A stretch of 64,000 nt of DNA from Chersky-840 sp963811775 (GTDB lineage Bacteria > Actinomycetota > Acidimicrobiia > Acidimicrobiales > UBA8190). Of this stretch, positions 36,620-47,729 are shown piece after piece (within the stretch, counting starts at the first letter, position 1; each line of letters opens with the position of its first letter). The position numbers and the translations under genes were made by a program. The stretch spans positions 1 through 64,000 of the forward strand of contig CAWESO010000001.1 of the NCBI GenBank assembly GCA_963811775.1. Reading direction: 5' to 3'. Under the pieces are notes generated by a model. That model saw nothing but the letters and a program-made list of their open reading frames with translations. It was not told the DNA's origin and searched no databases.

Positions 36620-36844
36620 TCCCGTCGATATGGACTCTTGGGGAAGATGAGCCTGTTATCCCCGGGGTACCTTTTATCCGTTGAGCAACGGCGCTTCCAC
36701 AAGCCACCGCTGGATCACTATGCCCTGCTTTCGCACCTGCTTGACTAGTAGGTCTCGCAGTCAAGCTCCCTTGTGCCATTGCACTCGACGGCTGATTGCC
36801 AACCAGCCTGAGGGAACCTTTGGGCGCCTCCGTTACAGTTTAGG

Positions 36845-37773
36845 CAATCTGTTAGCCCGGTAATTTGTATCTCATGCTTGGCAGAATCTCCTTAGAGATG
36901 AATGATCCCATTGCCGGCGCGGAGGGCGCCGGAACGTAGATCTGCAATCCATCTCGCTGCTGCCGCACACTGGTCTCCACTCCAACATCCCGTCGTATCA
37001 CCGTCTGAAGCCATTCCACTTCAGAAGCGCTGAAACTTTGAGTGTTGAGGTAGAGGCCACGACACTGGCTCGACTTCCTTGAGCCATCGTCCATAAACCA
37101 AACTGCCATGCTCAGCGGCGTGAGCTCCAGGTCCGCCGGAATCACCTTGTGGCGATCCGCGTAGAACCTCGTTCGGAACTCCTCAAGAGCCAGATGCGAA
37201 AGCGTCGTAAACCCGATGTTCAAAGAAAGCGTTCCGAGCCGATTTCGCTTCTGCCTCACCGTCGGTGGCGTCCGGACCCATTCACGCCATTCGATGAACT
37301 TCCAAACGACATAAGCCGATTGTGCCAACGAATGTTCGATCTTGATCCGTGCCGCCACGGAACCACGTTGCCTCTCTAGATGAGCATCGCCGAGAAGCAT
37401 TCCCGTGAGGATCTGCTCCTGACGATCAGTCATCGTCAACGAGGCCTTGTAGTTCCGCAAGCCAACTGTGTTCATGGACGCAACTACCGTCTCGAGGTCA
37501 TTTCTGCCTCGATCTGCATGTCGCCATGCAGTTCAGACCATCCCATCACCCGTTGCAAAGCAACGGGGCTCTCGTTGTGGTCGTTGAGGTAGGCGGCAAG
37601 CACTAATTCCGCCCAACCTGCTGATTGTCCGCACTGGTCAGATTTTCACTGCCCACGTCACAAAGCTAGAAGTGCGTTGTAACACGGACGAGTACTGCCA
37701 GATACTCGGATGTTCCAGCATACGCCGAAAGTTTTGTCTCACATGGTTACCCATGATTCGCCCCATTTTGTTA
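36845..37773 (-). ncRNA. Group I intron at 23S position about 2262, with LAGLIDADG ORF
   Basis: A 929-nt intron between GGTCGCCT and CCTAAACTG in the P-loop region. The 5' exon UCGCCU pairs with intron GGGCGA, with U-G at the splice site. The intron ends in G. Core elements include Q near 37617-37636 (GCGGACAATCAGCAGG), a divergent R segment near 37574-37589 (CCTCAACGACCACAAC) and an S-like element near 37530-37543. The homing-endonuclease ORF lies downstream of S, in the P9 region, and stops 7 nt before the 3' splice site. The core is the most divergent of the five, so splicing activity is slightly less certain. Confidence 0.9.
36852..37475 (-). CDS. LAGLIDADG homing endonuclease in the 23S 2262 intron
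   Basis: A 207-residue protein of the LAGLIDADG type found in bacterial and organellar introns (LAGLIDADG_2-like). Two motifs are visible: QILTGMLLGDAHLERQ (about residues 21-36) and PLSMAVWFMDDGSRKS (about 119-134), each with the catalytic Asp. It is therefore probably a single-chain two-motif enzyme. It would cut intron-less 23S genes at the insertion site and allow intron homing; some family members also act as maturases. The ATG at 37475 or the in-frame ATG at 37433 may be the start. Expression must come from the rRNA transcript or the excised intron, as no separate promoter was identified. Confidence 0.9.
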   Translation of the reverse strand: MNTVGLRNYKASLTMTDRQEQILTGMLLGDAHLERQRGSVAARIKIEHSLAQSAYVVWKFIEWREWVRTPPTVRQKRNRLGTLSLNIGFTTLSHLALEEFRTRFYADRHKVIPADLELTPLSMAVWFMDDGSRKSSQCRGLYLNTQSFSASEVEWLQTVIRRDVGVETSVRQQRDGLQIYVPAPSAPAMGSFISKEILPSMRYKLPG

Positions 37774-38057
37774 AGGCGACCGCCCCAGTCAAACTACCCA
37801 CCTGACGCTGTTCCCGATCCGGATCACGGACCTGGGTTAGGGCCCCGGCACGAAAAGGGTGGTATTTCAAGGTTGTCTCCACCTCGGCTGGCGCCGAAGC
37901 TTCAAAGACTCCCACCTATCCTACACAATCCGTACCAAAGCTCAACATCAAGCTGTAGTAAAGGTCCACGGGGTCTTTCCGTCCTGATGCAGCTAACGAG
38001 CATCTTTACTCGTAGTTCAATTTCGCCGGGTCTGTGGTTGAGACAGTAGGAAAGTCG

Positions 38058-38481
<424 letters not shown>

Positions 38482-38501
38482 ACCTTAGGACCGTTATAGT
38501 T
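38482..38501 (-). rRNA. rrl: 20-nt internal exon of the 23S gene (helix 69 loop)
   Basis: Between two adjacent group I introns lies only AACTATAACGGTCCTAAGGT, which is E. coli 1912-1931. It contains the universally conserved loop of helix 69, which contacts the decoding centre. Confidence 0.93.
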
Positions 38502-39238
38502 CACGCACATCCCCCATATCGCTATGGGGCGTGGACCATATCTTCATCCATCTGGCTTCACAGATGGAGCCTTGCGTATGGCCTCTGAGGATTCCCAATC
38601 CCTCAATACGGCGAGAATGTACTTCTCGTCATAACGGCGCTTGCCCCCTCGGTTCATCGGGCTCCTCAGGATGAGGATGTCACCGATTCCCTCAGTTGAC
38701 AGGTGCCGACCTGACAGGACGAGCTCGGTGATCTCACGAAAGATTGCGAGATCCCTTCGCTTCGGACTGCGTAGCTGAAACTGCTCGAAGAACGGGAAGA
38801 CCCGTTCGAACAGCTCCCGGGGTCGTGTCACTTCAAAGTAGTGAACGCCGTCCCCTCGGTCTCTTACCGTTCCCACACCGAAGACCGTTCTCAGAAGCTC
38901 TGGGAGCTCCCGACCGATCTGCGACACGTTGAACGACAGTGACACTCGCCACGGCAGGCCTCGATCGCGCTCTCGACGGATCGGGACGTTGAAGCTTCCC
39001 TCTCCATCGACGAATCCGGCCACCCAGTTGCCCAGGTCACACGGAATCTGATCCAGCCAGCTCGAGGAACTAGGCCTTTCCTGCTGATTGTCCGCACTGG
39101 ACGGATTGTCACTACTCACGCTCGCACCCTAAAAGCAGGGTGTGTCACGTGAATGAGTACCGCCAGATACACGGGGTTTCCAGCAAATAGCAAGGTTTGT
39201 TCCAGTCGGTTACCCAACTGGAGCCGCAACTGGTGTTT
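38502..39238 (-). ncRNA. Group I intron at 23S position 1911, with LAGLIDADG ORF
   Basis: A 737-nt intron inserted between GGCCGT and AACTATAACGG. P1 pairs exon GGCCGU with intron GCGGCU, with U-G at the splice site. P10 pairs 3' exon AACU with intron AGUU. The last intron base is G. Q lies near 39079-39098, R near 38575-38590 (CCTCAGAGGCCATA) and S near 38532-38543. The endonuclease body lies between Q and R, in the P5/P6 region. The final 38 nt or so, including a hairpin at 38512-38529, are almost identical to the 3' end of the 16S intron. Confidence 0.94.
38544..39119 (-). CDS. LAGLIDADG homing endonuclease in the 23S 1911 intron
   Basis: A 191-residue protein with a single motif, GNWVAGFVDGEGSFNVPI (about residues 30-47), of the LAGLIDADG_1 class to which I-CreI and I-CeuI belong. 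It would act as a homodimer cutting a pseudo-palindromic site. After the motif come beta-strand blocks (RVSLSFNVSQIGRELPELL, HYFEVTRPRELFERVFPFF) and the helix/turn GGKRRYDEKYILAVL seen in the family. The first 20 residues are encoded by the ribozyme core (P4/Q), and the last codons overlap R, so RNA folding and translation compete. The GTG at 39119 is the first start in frame. Confidence 0.92.
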   Translation of the reverse strand: MSSDNPSSADNQQERPSSSSWLDQIPCDLGNWVAGFVDGEGSFNVPIRRERDRGLPWRVSLSFNVSQIGRELPELLRTVFGVGTVRDRGDGVHYFEVTRPRELFERVFPFFEQFQLRSPKRRDLAIFREITELVLSGRHLSTEGIGDILILRSPMNRGGKRRYDEKYILAVLRDWESSEAIRKAPSVKPDG

Positions 39239-40141
39239 ACGGCCGCCGTTTACCGGGGCTTAGGTTCAGGGCTTCGCCCGAGGGCTAACCCTTCCCCGTA
39301 ACCTTCCGGCACCGGGCAGGCGTCAGAGCGTATACATCGTCTTAGGACTTCGCACGCTCCTGTGTTTTTAGTAAACAGTCGCTTTCCCCTGGTTTCTGCG
39401 GCCCCCTCAGGCTCAGGACGCGAAGTCCTTTCACCCTAACGGGGCCCTCCTTCTCCCGAAGTTACGGAGGTAATTTGCCGAGTTCCTTAACCACAGTTCT
39501 CCCGATCGCCTTGGTATTCTCTACCCGCCCACCTGTGTCGGTTTGGGGTACGGGCACCGTGCCAGCTCGCTAGAGGCTTTTCTCGGCAGCATGGGATCAG
39601 TGACTTCACCTAATCGGCTCGGCATCGCGTCTCGGGATTGACGGGGTCCGGATTTGCCTAGACCCCTCCCTACTCGCTTACCCCAGGACAACCAACGCCT
39701 GGGCTCACCTACCCTCCTGCGTCCCCTCTTCGCTACCCGCCTCCGGTTCGGTCGGTTCGGCCCGAAGGCCAGCCCCTTAGGAATTCAGAATTGGGTTGGG
39801 CGCGGACACGGTGGTGCTGGAATATCAACCAGCTGTGCATCGACTACGCCTCTCGGCCTCGCCTTAGCTCCCGACTCACCCTGGGGGGATTAGCCTTCCC
39901 CAGGAACCCTTGGGCTTACGGCGGAGGGGTTTCTCACCCCTCTCTCGCTACTCATACCAGGATTCTCACTCGAACCCGCTCCACGACGGTTCCCACCGGC
40001 GCTTCACTGCTGAGTTCGACGCTCCCCTACCACTCCCACCCGTTACTCCCGGAGGGCACCGCAAGCGGCGCGCTCCGGGCGGAATGGAAATCCGCGGCTT
40101 CGGCTCTTGACTTGAGCCCCGTTACATTGTCCGCGCAGGAC

Positions 40142-40177
<36 letters not shown>

Positions 40178-40799
40178 GTGGCTGCTTCTGAGCCAACCTC
40201 CTGGCTGTCTTTGCGTTCCCACATCGTTTTCCACTTAGTCAAGAATTTGGGGCCTTAGCCGGCGATCTGGGCTGTTTCCCTTTCGACCAACGAAGCTCAT
40301 CCCCCGTGGTCTCACTGCCGGGCTCTTGAGCATCGGCATTCGGAGTTTGATTGGGGTCGGTAAGCTTGTAGGCCCCCTAACCCATTCAGTGCTCTACCTC
40401 CGATGCTGAACGCCCGACGCTGCACCTAAATGCATTTCGGGGAGAACCAGCTATCACCGAGTTTGCTTGGCCTTTCACCCCTATCCACAGGTCATCCCCC
40501 CTGTTTTCAACCAGGGTGGGTTCGGCCCTCCACGGGGTCTTACCCCCGCTTCAGCCTGCCCATGGATAGATCACTCGGCTTCGGGTCTACCACATGCGAC
40601 TGTACGCCCTATTCAGACTCGCTTTCGCTCCGGCTCCCCCTCGCGGGTTAACCTCGCCACACACGGTAACTCCCTGGCTCATTCTTCAAAAGGCACGCCA
40701 TCACGGCCGGCCATGTGATCCCATACCGAAGCATGGGGACCGACGACGCTCTGACTGTTTGTAAGCCAACGGTTTCAGGTACTATTTCACTCCCCTCCC

Positions 40800-40830
<31 letters not shown>

Positions 40831-41370
40831 TGTCCGCTATCGGTCGCCTGAGAGTACTTAGCCTTACGAGGTGGTCCTCGCAGATTCACACCGGCTTTCC
40901 CGGATCCGGCGCTACTTGGGAAATCCAATCGGAGGCCTTCGATCTTTCGCGTACGGGGCTCTTACCGTCTGTGGCGTGGTGTTCCAAACCACTTCTGCTA
41001 AATCGAGGCTTTGTAACTCCGTGAAGGGTCTGGCGCCCCTTCTATTGGCTCCCACAACCCCCAACTGGCAACGCCACCAGGCTTGACACCAGTTCGGTTT
41101 GGGCTATTCCCGTTTCGCTCGCCGCTACTAAGGGAGTCGCTGTTGCTTTCTCTTCCTCGGGGTACTGAGATGTTTCAATTCCCCCGGTTCCCTCTCTCAG
41201 TCCTATGCGTTCAGACTGGAGTGACACCCCATGACGGGTGCCGGGTTTCCCCATTCGGACATCCACGGATCGAAGCTTGGTCGGCAGCTCCCCGTGGCTT
41301 TTCGCAGCCTCCCACGTCCTTCTTAGGCTTCAGGCGCCAAGGCATCCACCGTTGGCTCTTTGTAGCTTGG

Positions 41371-41741
<371 letters not shown>

Positions 41742-42554
41742 CACGGTTGCCCCCATATCGCTATGGGGCGTGGACTATATCTTCATCCTAGTTTGGATCT
41801 GCTGACGCTTCACTGGATGCCATGAACCCACCAGTCGCATGAACGACTCGTGGGAACAACTCCGTACGAATACCCTCCAGTAGTCGGGATCCACTCGGAC
41901 GCTCGGGTTGTGTACCCGACCGCACCGGATGGCCCGGCCCTCGAGGATCGTAACGACCGATTCAAGACTTGCTCGGTCCTTCTGGCAGAGCTGGAAATAC
42001 AGCCTTGCCGTGGGATCCTTGGGCATTCCGCCGTCCGTATCGAAGTACCCCCGCACGTATGAAAGACCGTGCGGCGTTCCGACGAGTTCGAGCGGGTCGA
42101 AGCCCAAGGACAAGAACTTCGCAGTTGTCTCGAGCACCCACAGATTCCTTGTCCGACCTTCCCGGTACATCCAGCTGCGGTGTCCGAGCAAGGACAACGC
42201 CGTACCGACGAGAGTCAGCCAATCGGGGTTCGATTGGGAGAATCGGTGAGTTCGGTGTAGCGCACTTCGAGTTGCATCTCGAAGTGCACCCTGGAGATAG
42301 GCCTCCAGGCCTTTTGCGCCAACAGCCAGGAGCTCGGCGTGTAGTCTCTGAGGGGTCACATCACCACCCAAGGTGGAGAGTGATGGACTTCCCTGCTGAT
42401 TGTCCGCACCGGTCGGATTGTCACTGCACACGTCGTGGAAACCCTTGCAAATGGGTGTGACGTGCACGAGTACCGACTGGATACTCGGGTTTTCCAGCAT
42501 ACAGCCAAGTTTGTGTCGCTCGTTGTTACCAACGAGAGGTCGCAACTTTTACTT
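41742..42554 (-). ncRNA. Group I intron at 16S position 1498, with LAGLIDADG ORF
   Basis: An 813-nt intron after U1498 in helix 44, at the decoding site. P1 pairs exon GUCGU with intron GCGAC, with U-G at the splice site. P10 pairs 3' exon AAC with intron GUU directly upstream of the guide. The last base is G. Q is AATCAGCAGGGAAG near 42386-42402, R is CCTCAGAGACTACA near 42339-42353, and S is AAGATATAGTCC at 41772-41783. The ORF body lies between R and S, in the P8 region. A hairpin at 41751-41768 is shared with the 23S 1911 intron. Confidence 0.95.
41775..42359 (-). CDS. LAGLIDADG homing endonuclease in the 16S intron
   Basis: About 194 residues from a GTG at 42359; the frame stays open back to 42545 through the ribozyme core. 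The clear motif is GLSYVRGYFDTDGGMP, with the catalytic acid. An earlier degenerate copy may be EAYLQGALRDATRS. The segment RLYFQLCQKDRASLESVVTI resembles the LAGLIDADG_3 class used by two-motif enzymes. The start codon overlaps R (P7) and the stop TAG lies inside S, so the ORF exactly fills the P8 loop. The likely role is cleavage of intron-less 16S genes at the 1498 site. A weakened first motif could mean maturase-like or decaying function. Confidence 0.85.
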   Translation of the reverse strand: MTPQRLHAELLAVGAKGLEAYLQGALRDATRSALHRTHRFSQSNPDWLTLVGTALSLLGHRSWMYREGRTRNLWVLETTAKFLSLGFDPLELVGTPHGLSYVRGYFDTDGGMPKDPTARLYFQLCQKDRASLESVVTILEGRAIRCGRVHNPSVRVDPDYWRVFVRSCSHESFMRLVGSWHPVKRQQIQTRMKI

Positions 42555-42641
42555 ACGACTTCACCCCAATCGCCGACCCCACCTTCGACGGCTCCCTCCC
42601 CAAGGGGTTGGGCCACCGGCTTCGGGTGTTGCCGACTTTCG

Positions 42642-42685
<44 letters not shown>

Positions 42686-42720
42686 CCGACGTTGCTGATT
42701 CGGGATTACTAGCGACTCCG

Positions 42721-42762
<42 letters not shown>

Positions 42763-42938
42763 CGGCTTTTGGGATTGGCTCCCCCTCGCGGGATAGCAGC
42801 CCGTTGTACCGGCCATTGTAGCATGTGTGCAGCCCTGGACGTAAGGGGCATGATGACTTGACGTCATCCCCACCTTCCTCCGAGTTGACCCCGGCAGTCT
42901 CCGACGAGTCCCCGGCATAACCCGCTGGTAACATCGGA

Positions 42939-43004
<66 letters not shown>

Positions 43005-43069
43005 CCACCTGTTTAGGACCCCGAAGGACACCGTATCTCTACGGCTTTTCCCTAAATGTCAAGCCCAGG

Positions 43070-43109
<40 letters not shown>

Positions 43110-43110
43110 G

Positions 43111-43174
<64 letters not shown>

Positions 43175-43236
43175 GGCACTTAATGCGTTAGCTGCGGCAC
43201 GGAACCCGTCGATAGGGTCCCACACCTAGTGCCCAA

Positions 43237-43274
<38 letters not shown>

Positions 43275-43514
43275 CGCTCCCCACGCTTTCGCTCCTCAGC
43301 GTCAGTACCGGCCCAGACCACCGCCTTCGCCACTGGTGTTCCTCCTGATATCTGCGCATTTCACCGCTACACCAGGAATTCCATGGTCCCCTACCGGACT
43401 CAAGCCATAGCAGTATCACGTGGCATCACCAGGTTGAGCCTGGAGATTTCACACGTGACTTGCCAAGCCGCCTACGAGCTCTTTACGCCCAATAATTCCG
43501 GACAACGCTCGCCC

Positions 43515-43547
<33 letters not shown>

Positions 43548-43625
43548 GGCCGGGGCTTCTTCTGCAGGTACCGTCACAATCGTCCCTGCTGAAAGTGGTT
43601 TACAACCCAGAAGGCCTTCGTCCCA

Positions 43626-43665
<40 letters not shown>

Positions 43666-43666
43666 G

Positions 43667-43747
<81 letters not shown>

Positions 43748-43967
43748 CGTCGGTGCCATGGTAGGCCATTACCCCACCATCAAGCTGATAGGCCGCGAGC
43801 CCCTCTCAAAGCGGAATCCATTTCCTCACCAGGCCATGCGACCCGGTGGGGGTATCCGGTATTAGCTCCGGTTTCCCGGGGTTATCCCAGTCTTCGAGGC
43901 AGGTTGCTCACGTGTTACTCACCCGTTCGCCACTCGGTCTTCACCAGTGTTGCCACCGGTTGGACCT

Positions 43968-44005
<38 letters not shown>

Positions 44006-44227
44006 GTCCTGAGCCAGGATCAAACTCTCCATCGAGACCTACGGCTTCGCCCGAAGGCTCCACCGCAAATCGGAGAGCCGATTCGGGGCTGACTGCCCCC
44101 TCATCGACCCGGCACAGCACGGTGTGTTGCTGTCCGTGAAGTGCTTGGTTCTGTTACTTAATTCTGTGTCGTTCGACCGCCAGACGCGCCGAAACGCGCC
44201 GTGCGATCGCCCGCACTGGCTTTTGGC

Positions 44228-44254
44228 TCTCACTGTTCCGTTTTCAAGGAGCGA
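44228..44254 (-). other. 5' half of the 16S processing stem
   Basis: Lies in the rRNA leader and pairs with 41510-41536 in the spacer. Confidence 0.8.
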
Positions 44255-44320
44255 CGCGGCACACACCCGAAGGCGTTGGTGCCAGGTCCCGACGGTCAGT
44301 CTCCCGACCGGGGGTTCATC

Positions 44321-44349
44321 AGGTTACCGGTGTCGTCCCGGGGTGTCAA
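44321..44349 (-). promoter_or_regulatory. rRNA operon promoter
   Basis: On the minus strand a consensus -35 TTGACA (44344-44349) and a 17-nt spacer precede TAACCT (44321-44326). Transcription would begin near 44,314, about 280 nt before the mature 16S, leaving room for the leader and processing arm. Confidence 0.8.
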
Positions 44350-44443
44350 AGGCGCCCGACGCGGCACTCCGGCCCCACCTGTCACACAGACGACCGTCCG
44401 GCGCACCCGGTGCCGGCCCACGTCCGGGCCCGTCCAGGAAACG

Positions 44444-45076
44444 CTACCGACCCCGTCCCGTCCCCGTCGACCGGGGCAGCGAGACGTTGGGGTCGCCCGG
44501 TACCCACCACCGCCACGGCAGGTCGGAGGCGGGGCGGATGCCGACCCGGCCCGAGCATGCGGGTTGCGTCGGTGGTGCCACCCCGTCGTCGGCCACCTGC
44601 AGGCCGCGCGTTCCGAGCACGAGATCGGCGCCGTCGTCGGCGCGCTCGATGCCCATGGCCTGGCACAACTTGGCCGGGCCGCTGGCGAGCTGCCGGTCGT
44701 CCGCCGCCCTCGGGCGCGCCGCGCGCATCTCGTCCAACCCCGCCACCGGGGCCAGCGCCCGCAGCAGTACCGCCTCGGCGGTCCCCTCGGGCATGCACAC
44801 CACGTTGGCGCAGAAGTGCATGCCGTAGGTGAAGTAGACGTACAAGTGCCCGGGCGGGCCGAACATGGTGGCGTTGCGGGCGGTCCGTCCCCGAAACGCG
44901 TGGGAGGCCGGGTCCGAGCTCCCCCGGTACGCCTCCACCTCCACGATGCGCCCCACCCGGCCGTCGCGCACGAGAAGTTTGTTGAGCAGTTGGGGGGCCA
45001 GCTCGAGCGACCCGGCTGCGTAGAAGCGGCGGGGCAGCACCCGGTGACGGCGGTGGGGGGAGGCGGGCGGGCTCAC
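44444..45076 (-). CDS. mpg: 3-methyladenine DNA glycosylase (AAG/Mpg family)
   Basis: This base-excision repair enzyme removes alkylated purines. It shows the family start VLPRRFYAAGSLELAPQLL, the active-site region GRIVEVEAYRGSSDPASHAF with the catalytic Glu, GRTARNATMFGPPGHLYVYF, TYGMHFCANVVC, LLRALAPVAGLDEM and SGPAKLCQAMGI. The GTG at 45076 overlaps the argH stop as GTGA. A second GTG at 45040 fits the usual family N-terminus and could be the true start. It is the last gene of the arg operon although unrelated to arginine synthesis. Confidence 0.92.
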   Translation of the reverse strand: MSPPASPHRRHRVLPRRFYAAGSLELAPQLLNKLLVRDGRVGRIVEVEAYRGSSDPASHAFRGRTARNATMFGPPGHLYVYFTYGMHFCANVVCMPEGTAEAVLLRALAPVAGLDEMRAARPRAADDRQLASGPAKLCQAMGIERADDGADLVLGTRGLQVADDGVAPPTQPACSGRVGIRPASDLPWRWWVPGDPNVSLPRSTGTGRGR

Positions 45077-46509
45077 ACCCCGAGGTGGCTGACGTCCTTG
45101 CCCGCCGCGCCGGGGACCCGCGCCGCAACCGCGGCATGGCTGACCCGTTGGCGGTCGAGGTCCAGCCGGTGGCGGAAGCGCTCCACCTGCACCGCCACCG
45201 GACGCGGGCCGGCCCCTCCCGGCGAGGTGCGACGCGTCACGGCCACGCCCGGCTCGAGCAGGCCCACGGCGTCGCCGCCGAGATGCGGGTTGGCCTGCAC
45301 CAGCTCGGCCAGCGGCACACCGCGCTGCACCGAGTCGCGCACGAGCGACCCCACCACCGAATGGGCCTGGCGGAACGGCATGCCCTTTTCCACCAGCCAC
45401 TCGGCCAGGTCGACAGCCGCGGCGGCCGGGCCGTCGGCGGCGTCGCGCATCCGCTCGGTGTCGAAGTGCGCCGTCGCGAGCATGCCCATCACCGCCGGCA
45501 GGGCCCGCTTGACCTGATCGAACGCGTCGAACAGCGGCTCCTTGTCGTCCTGGAGGTCGCGGTTGTACGACAGAGGCAGGCCTTTGAGCGTCGCCAACAT
45601 CCCCGCCACGTGCCCGATGAGTCGTCCCGCTTTGGCCCGGGCCAGCTCGGCCACGTCCGGGTTCTTCTTCTGGGGGAGCATCGAGCTGCCCGTGGCGTAC
45701 GCATCGTCGAGGACGAGGAAGCCGAACTCCTCGGTCGACCACAGCACGAACTCCTCGCCGAGGCGCGACAGGTGCACCCCGAGCAGGGCGAGGTCGAAGA
45801 GCGCTTCGGCCACGAAGTCGCGATCGGACACGGCATCGAGCGAGTTCTCGAACCGCCCGCCGAACCCGAGCTCTTCGGCCACCCCGTCGGGATCGATGGG
45901 CAGCGACGAGCCCGCCAGCGCGCCGGCGCCGAGCGGGCTCACGTCCATGCGCACCACGCTGAGCAACACGCGGTCGAGGTCACGCGACAACGCCCACCCG
46001 TGGGCCAGGAGGTGGTGGGTGAGCAGGACCGGCTGGGCCCGCTGCATGTGCGTGTACCCGGGCAGGTAGGCGTCGCCCGCCTCCACGGCCCGGTGCAACA
46101 GGGTGTCCTGGAGCTCGATGACCGAAGCGGCCACGCTCAGCAGCTCGCGCCGCGTGTACAGGCGCAGATCGGTGGCGACCTGGTCGTTGCGGCTCCGTCC
46201 GGTGTGGAGCTTCGCACCGACGTCGCCGGCGAGCTCGGTCACCCGTCGTTCCACCGCCGTGTGGATGTCCTCGTCGCCGGCCTGGAAGGCGAAGATCCCC
46301 GACGTCAGTTCCTCCTCCACCCGGTCGAGGGCGGCCACGAGGATGGCCAGCTCCCCGCTGTCGAGCACTCCGGCGCGCGCCAGACCGCGCACATGGGCAC
46401 GCGACCCGGCCAGGTCGTCGGTGGCCAGCCGCTGGTCGTAGGGCAGGCTGGCGGTGAAGGCCATCACCTCCGGTGCCGTCTTCGCGAGCCGGCCTTCCCA
46501 CAGCGTCAC
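45073..46509 (-). CDS. argH: Argininosuccinate lyase
   Basis: ArgH cleaves argininosuccinate to arginine and fumarate, the last step of the pathway. The 478-residue sequence belongs to the fumarase/aspartase superfamily: TLWEGRLAKTAPEVMAFTAS, GAKLHTGRSRNDQVATDLRL, PGYTHMQRAQPVLLTHHLLA and the signature loop GSSMLPQKKNPDVAELARAK with the catalytic Ser. The C-terminal 30 residues are less conserved. It starts at GTG 46509, inside the argG stop (GTGA). Confidence 0.96.
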   Translation of the reverse strand: MTLWEGRLAKTAPEVMAFTASLPYDQRLATDDLAGSRAHVRGLARAGVLDSGELAILVAALDRVEEELTSGIFAFQAGDEDIHTAVERRVTELAGDVGAKLHTGRSRNDQVATDLRLYTRRELLSVAASVIELQDTLLHRAVEAGDAYLPGYTHMQRAQPVLLTHHLLAHGWALSRDLDRVLLSVVRMDVSPLGAGALAGSSLPIDPDGVAEELGFGGRFENSLDAVSDRDFVAEALFDLALLGVHLSRLGEEFVLWSTEEFGFLVLDDAYATGSSMLPQKKNPDVAELARAKAGRLIGHVAGMLATLKGLPLSYNRDLQDDKEPLFDAFDQVKRALPAVMGMLATAHFDTERMRDAADGPAAAAVDLAEWLVEKGMPFRQAHSVVGSLVRDSVQRGVPLAELVQANPHLGGDAVGLLEPGVAVTRRTSPGGAGPRPVAVQVERFRHRLDLDRQRVSHAAVAARVPGAAGKDVSHLGV

Positions 46510-47729
46510 GACGGGCCGGTCCGACGTCGGTGCTCGGGCTGGTCGGGGCCGCCCTGGCGCGCCGCCCACGTGGCGAGTCCCAGTCCCCACAGGCGCACGA
46601 ACCCTTCGGCGTCGCCGTGGGCGAAGGTGTCGGTGGCGTCGTAGGTGGCGAGCCCGTGGTCGTAGAGCGAGACGGGGCTGCGGCGGCCGGTGACCATGCA
46701 GGCACCGGGCGACAGCGCCAGGCGCACCTCCCCCGTCACATGGCGTTGGGTGCTCGTGAAGAAGGCGTCGATCGCCTCCTTGAGCGGCGAGAACCACATC
46801 CCGTCGTAGACGAGCTCGGCCCAGCGTGGCTCGAGACGGGCCTTCTCCCGCGCCACGTCGCGCTCGAGCGTCAGGTCCTCGAGGTCCGAGTGGGCGAGCA
46901 GCAACGCCAGGGCGGCGGGACACTCGTAGGTCTCACGGCTCTTGATCCCCACGCGGCGGTTCTCGACCATGTCGATCCGGCCCCACCCGTAGGAACCGAC
47001 GATCGACGCCACCTCGGCGATCAACTCGGGGAGCGCGAGGCTCTTGCCGTCGACGGTGATCGGCACCCCGGACTCGAAGCCGAGCACCAGGTCGCGCGGC
47101 TCGGTCGCCGTCGGGCGGGTGAGAGAGAAGACGTCGTCGGGCGGGGCGGCCCACGGGTCCTCGAGCGCGCCGCACTCGATGGCTCGGCCCCACAGGTTCT
47201 CGTCGATCGAGTAGAGCTTCTCCTTGGTCGCCTCGATCGGGATCCCGAAGCGCGCCGCGAACTCGACACAGTCCTCACGCGTCATGCCCCAACTGCGGGC
47301 CGGCGCCAGGATCTCGAGGTCGGGAGCGAGCGTGCGCGTGCCCACCTCGAAGCGCACCTGGTCGTTCCCCTTCCCGGTGCAGCCGTGGGCGACGGCGTCG
47401 GCGCCGTGGCGGCGGGCCTCGGCCACCAGGTGCCGCACGATGACCGGCCGCGACAACGACGACACGAGGGGATACTTGCCCTGGTAGCGGGCGTTGGCGG
47501 CGATGGCGGGGACCACGAAGTCCTCGGCCATCTCGGCCCGGGCGTCGATCACCACCGCCTCGACCGCGCCCGCGGCCAGGGCCCGGCTGCGCACGACGTC
47601 GAAGTCACCCCCCTGTCCCACGTTCAGCGCCACGGCGATGACCTCCACGCCGAGCTCCTCCTGGAGCCAGCGCACCGCCACCGATGTGTCGAGGCCGCCG
47701 CTGTGAGCCAACACCACTCTCTTCGCCAT
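46506..47729 (-). CDS. argG: Argininosuccinate synthase
   Basis: ArgG condenses citrulline and aspartate with ATP. It shows the PP-loop MAKRVVLAHSGGLDTSVAVRW split as KRVVLAHSGGLDTS, then AHGCTGKGNDQVRFEVG, TREDCVEFAARFGIPIEATK, YSIDENLWGRAIECG and YDHGLATYD. At 407 residues it is of standard type-1 length. The ATG at 47729 overlaps the argR stop by one base. The order argR-argG-argH matches other actinobacteria. Confidence 0.97.
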   Translation of the reverse strand: MAKRVVLAHSGGLDTSVAVRWLQEELGVEVIAVALNVGQGGDFDVVRSRALAAGAVEAVVIDARAEMAEDFVVPAIAANARYQGKYPLVSSLSRPVIVRHLVAEARRHGADAVAHGCTGKGNDQVRFEVGTRTLAPDLEILAPARSWGMTREDCVEFAARFGIPIEATKEKLYSIDENLWGRAIECGALEDPWAAPPDDVFSLTRPTATEPRDLVLGFESGVPITVDGKSLALPELIAEVASIVGSYGWGRIDMVENRRVGIKSRETYECPAALALLLAHSDLEDLTLERDVAREKARLEPRWAELVYDGMWFSPLKEAIDAFFTSTQRHVTGEVRLALSPGACMVTGRRSPVSLYDHGLATYDATDTFAHGDAEGFVRLWGLGLATWAARQGGPDQPEHRRRTGPS

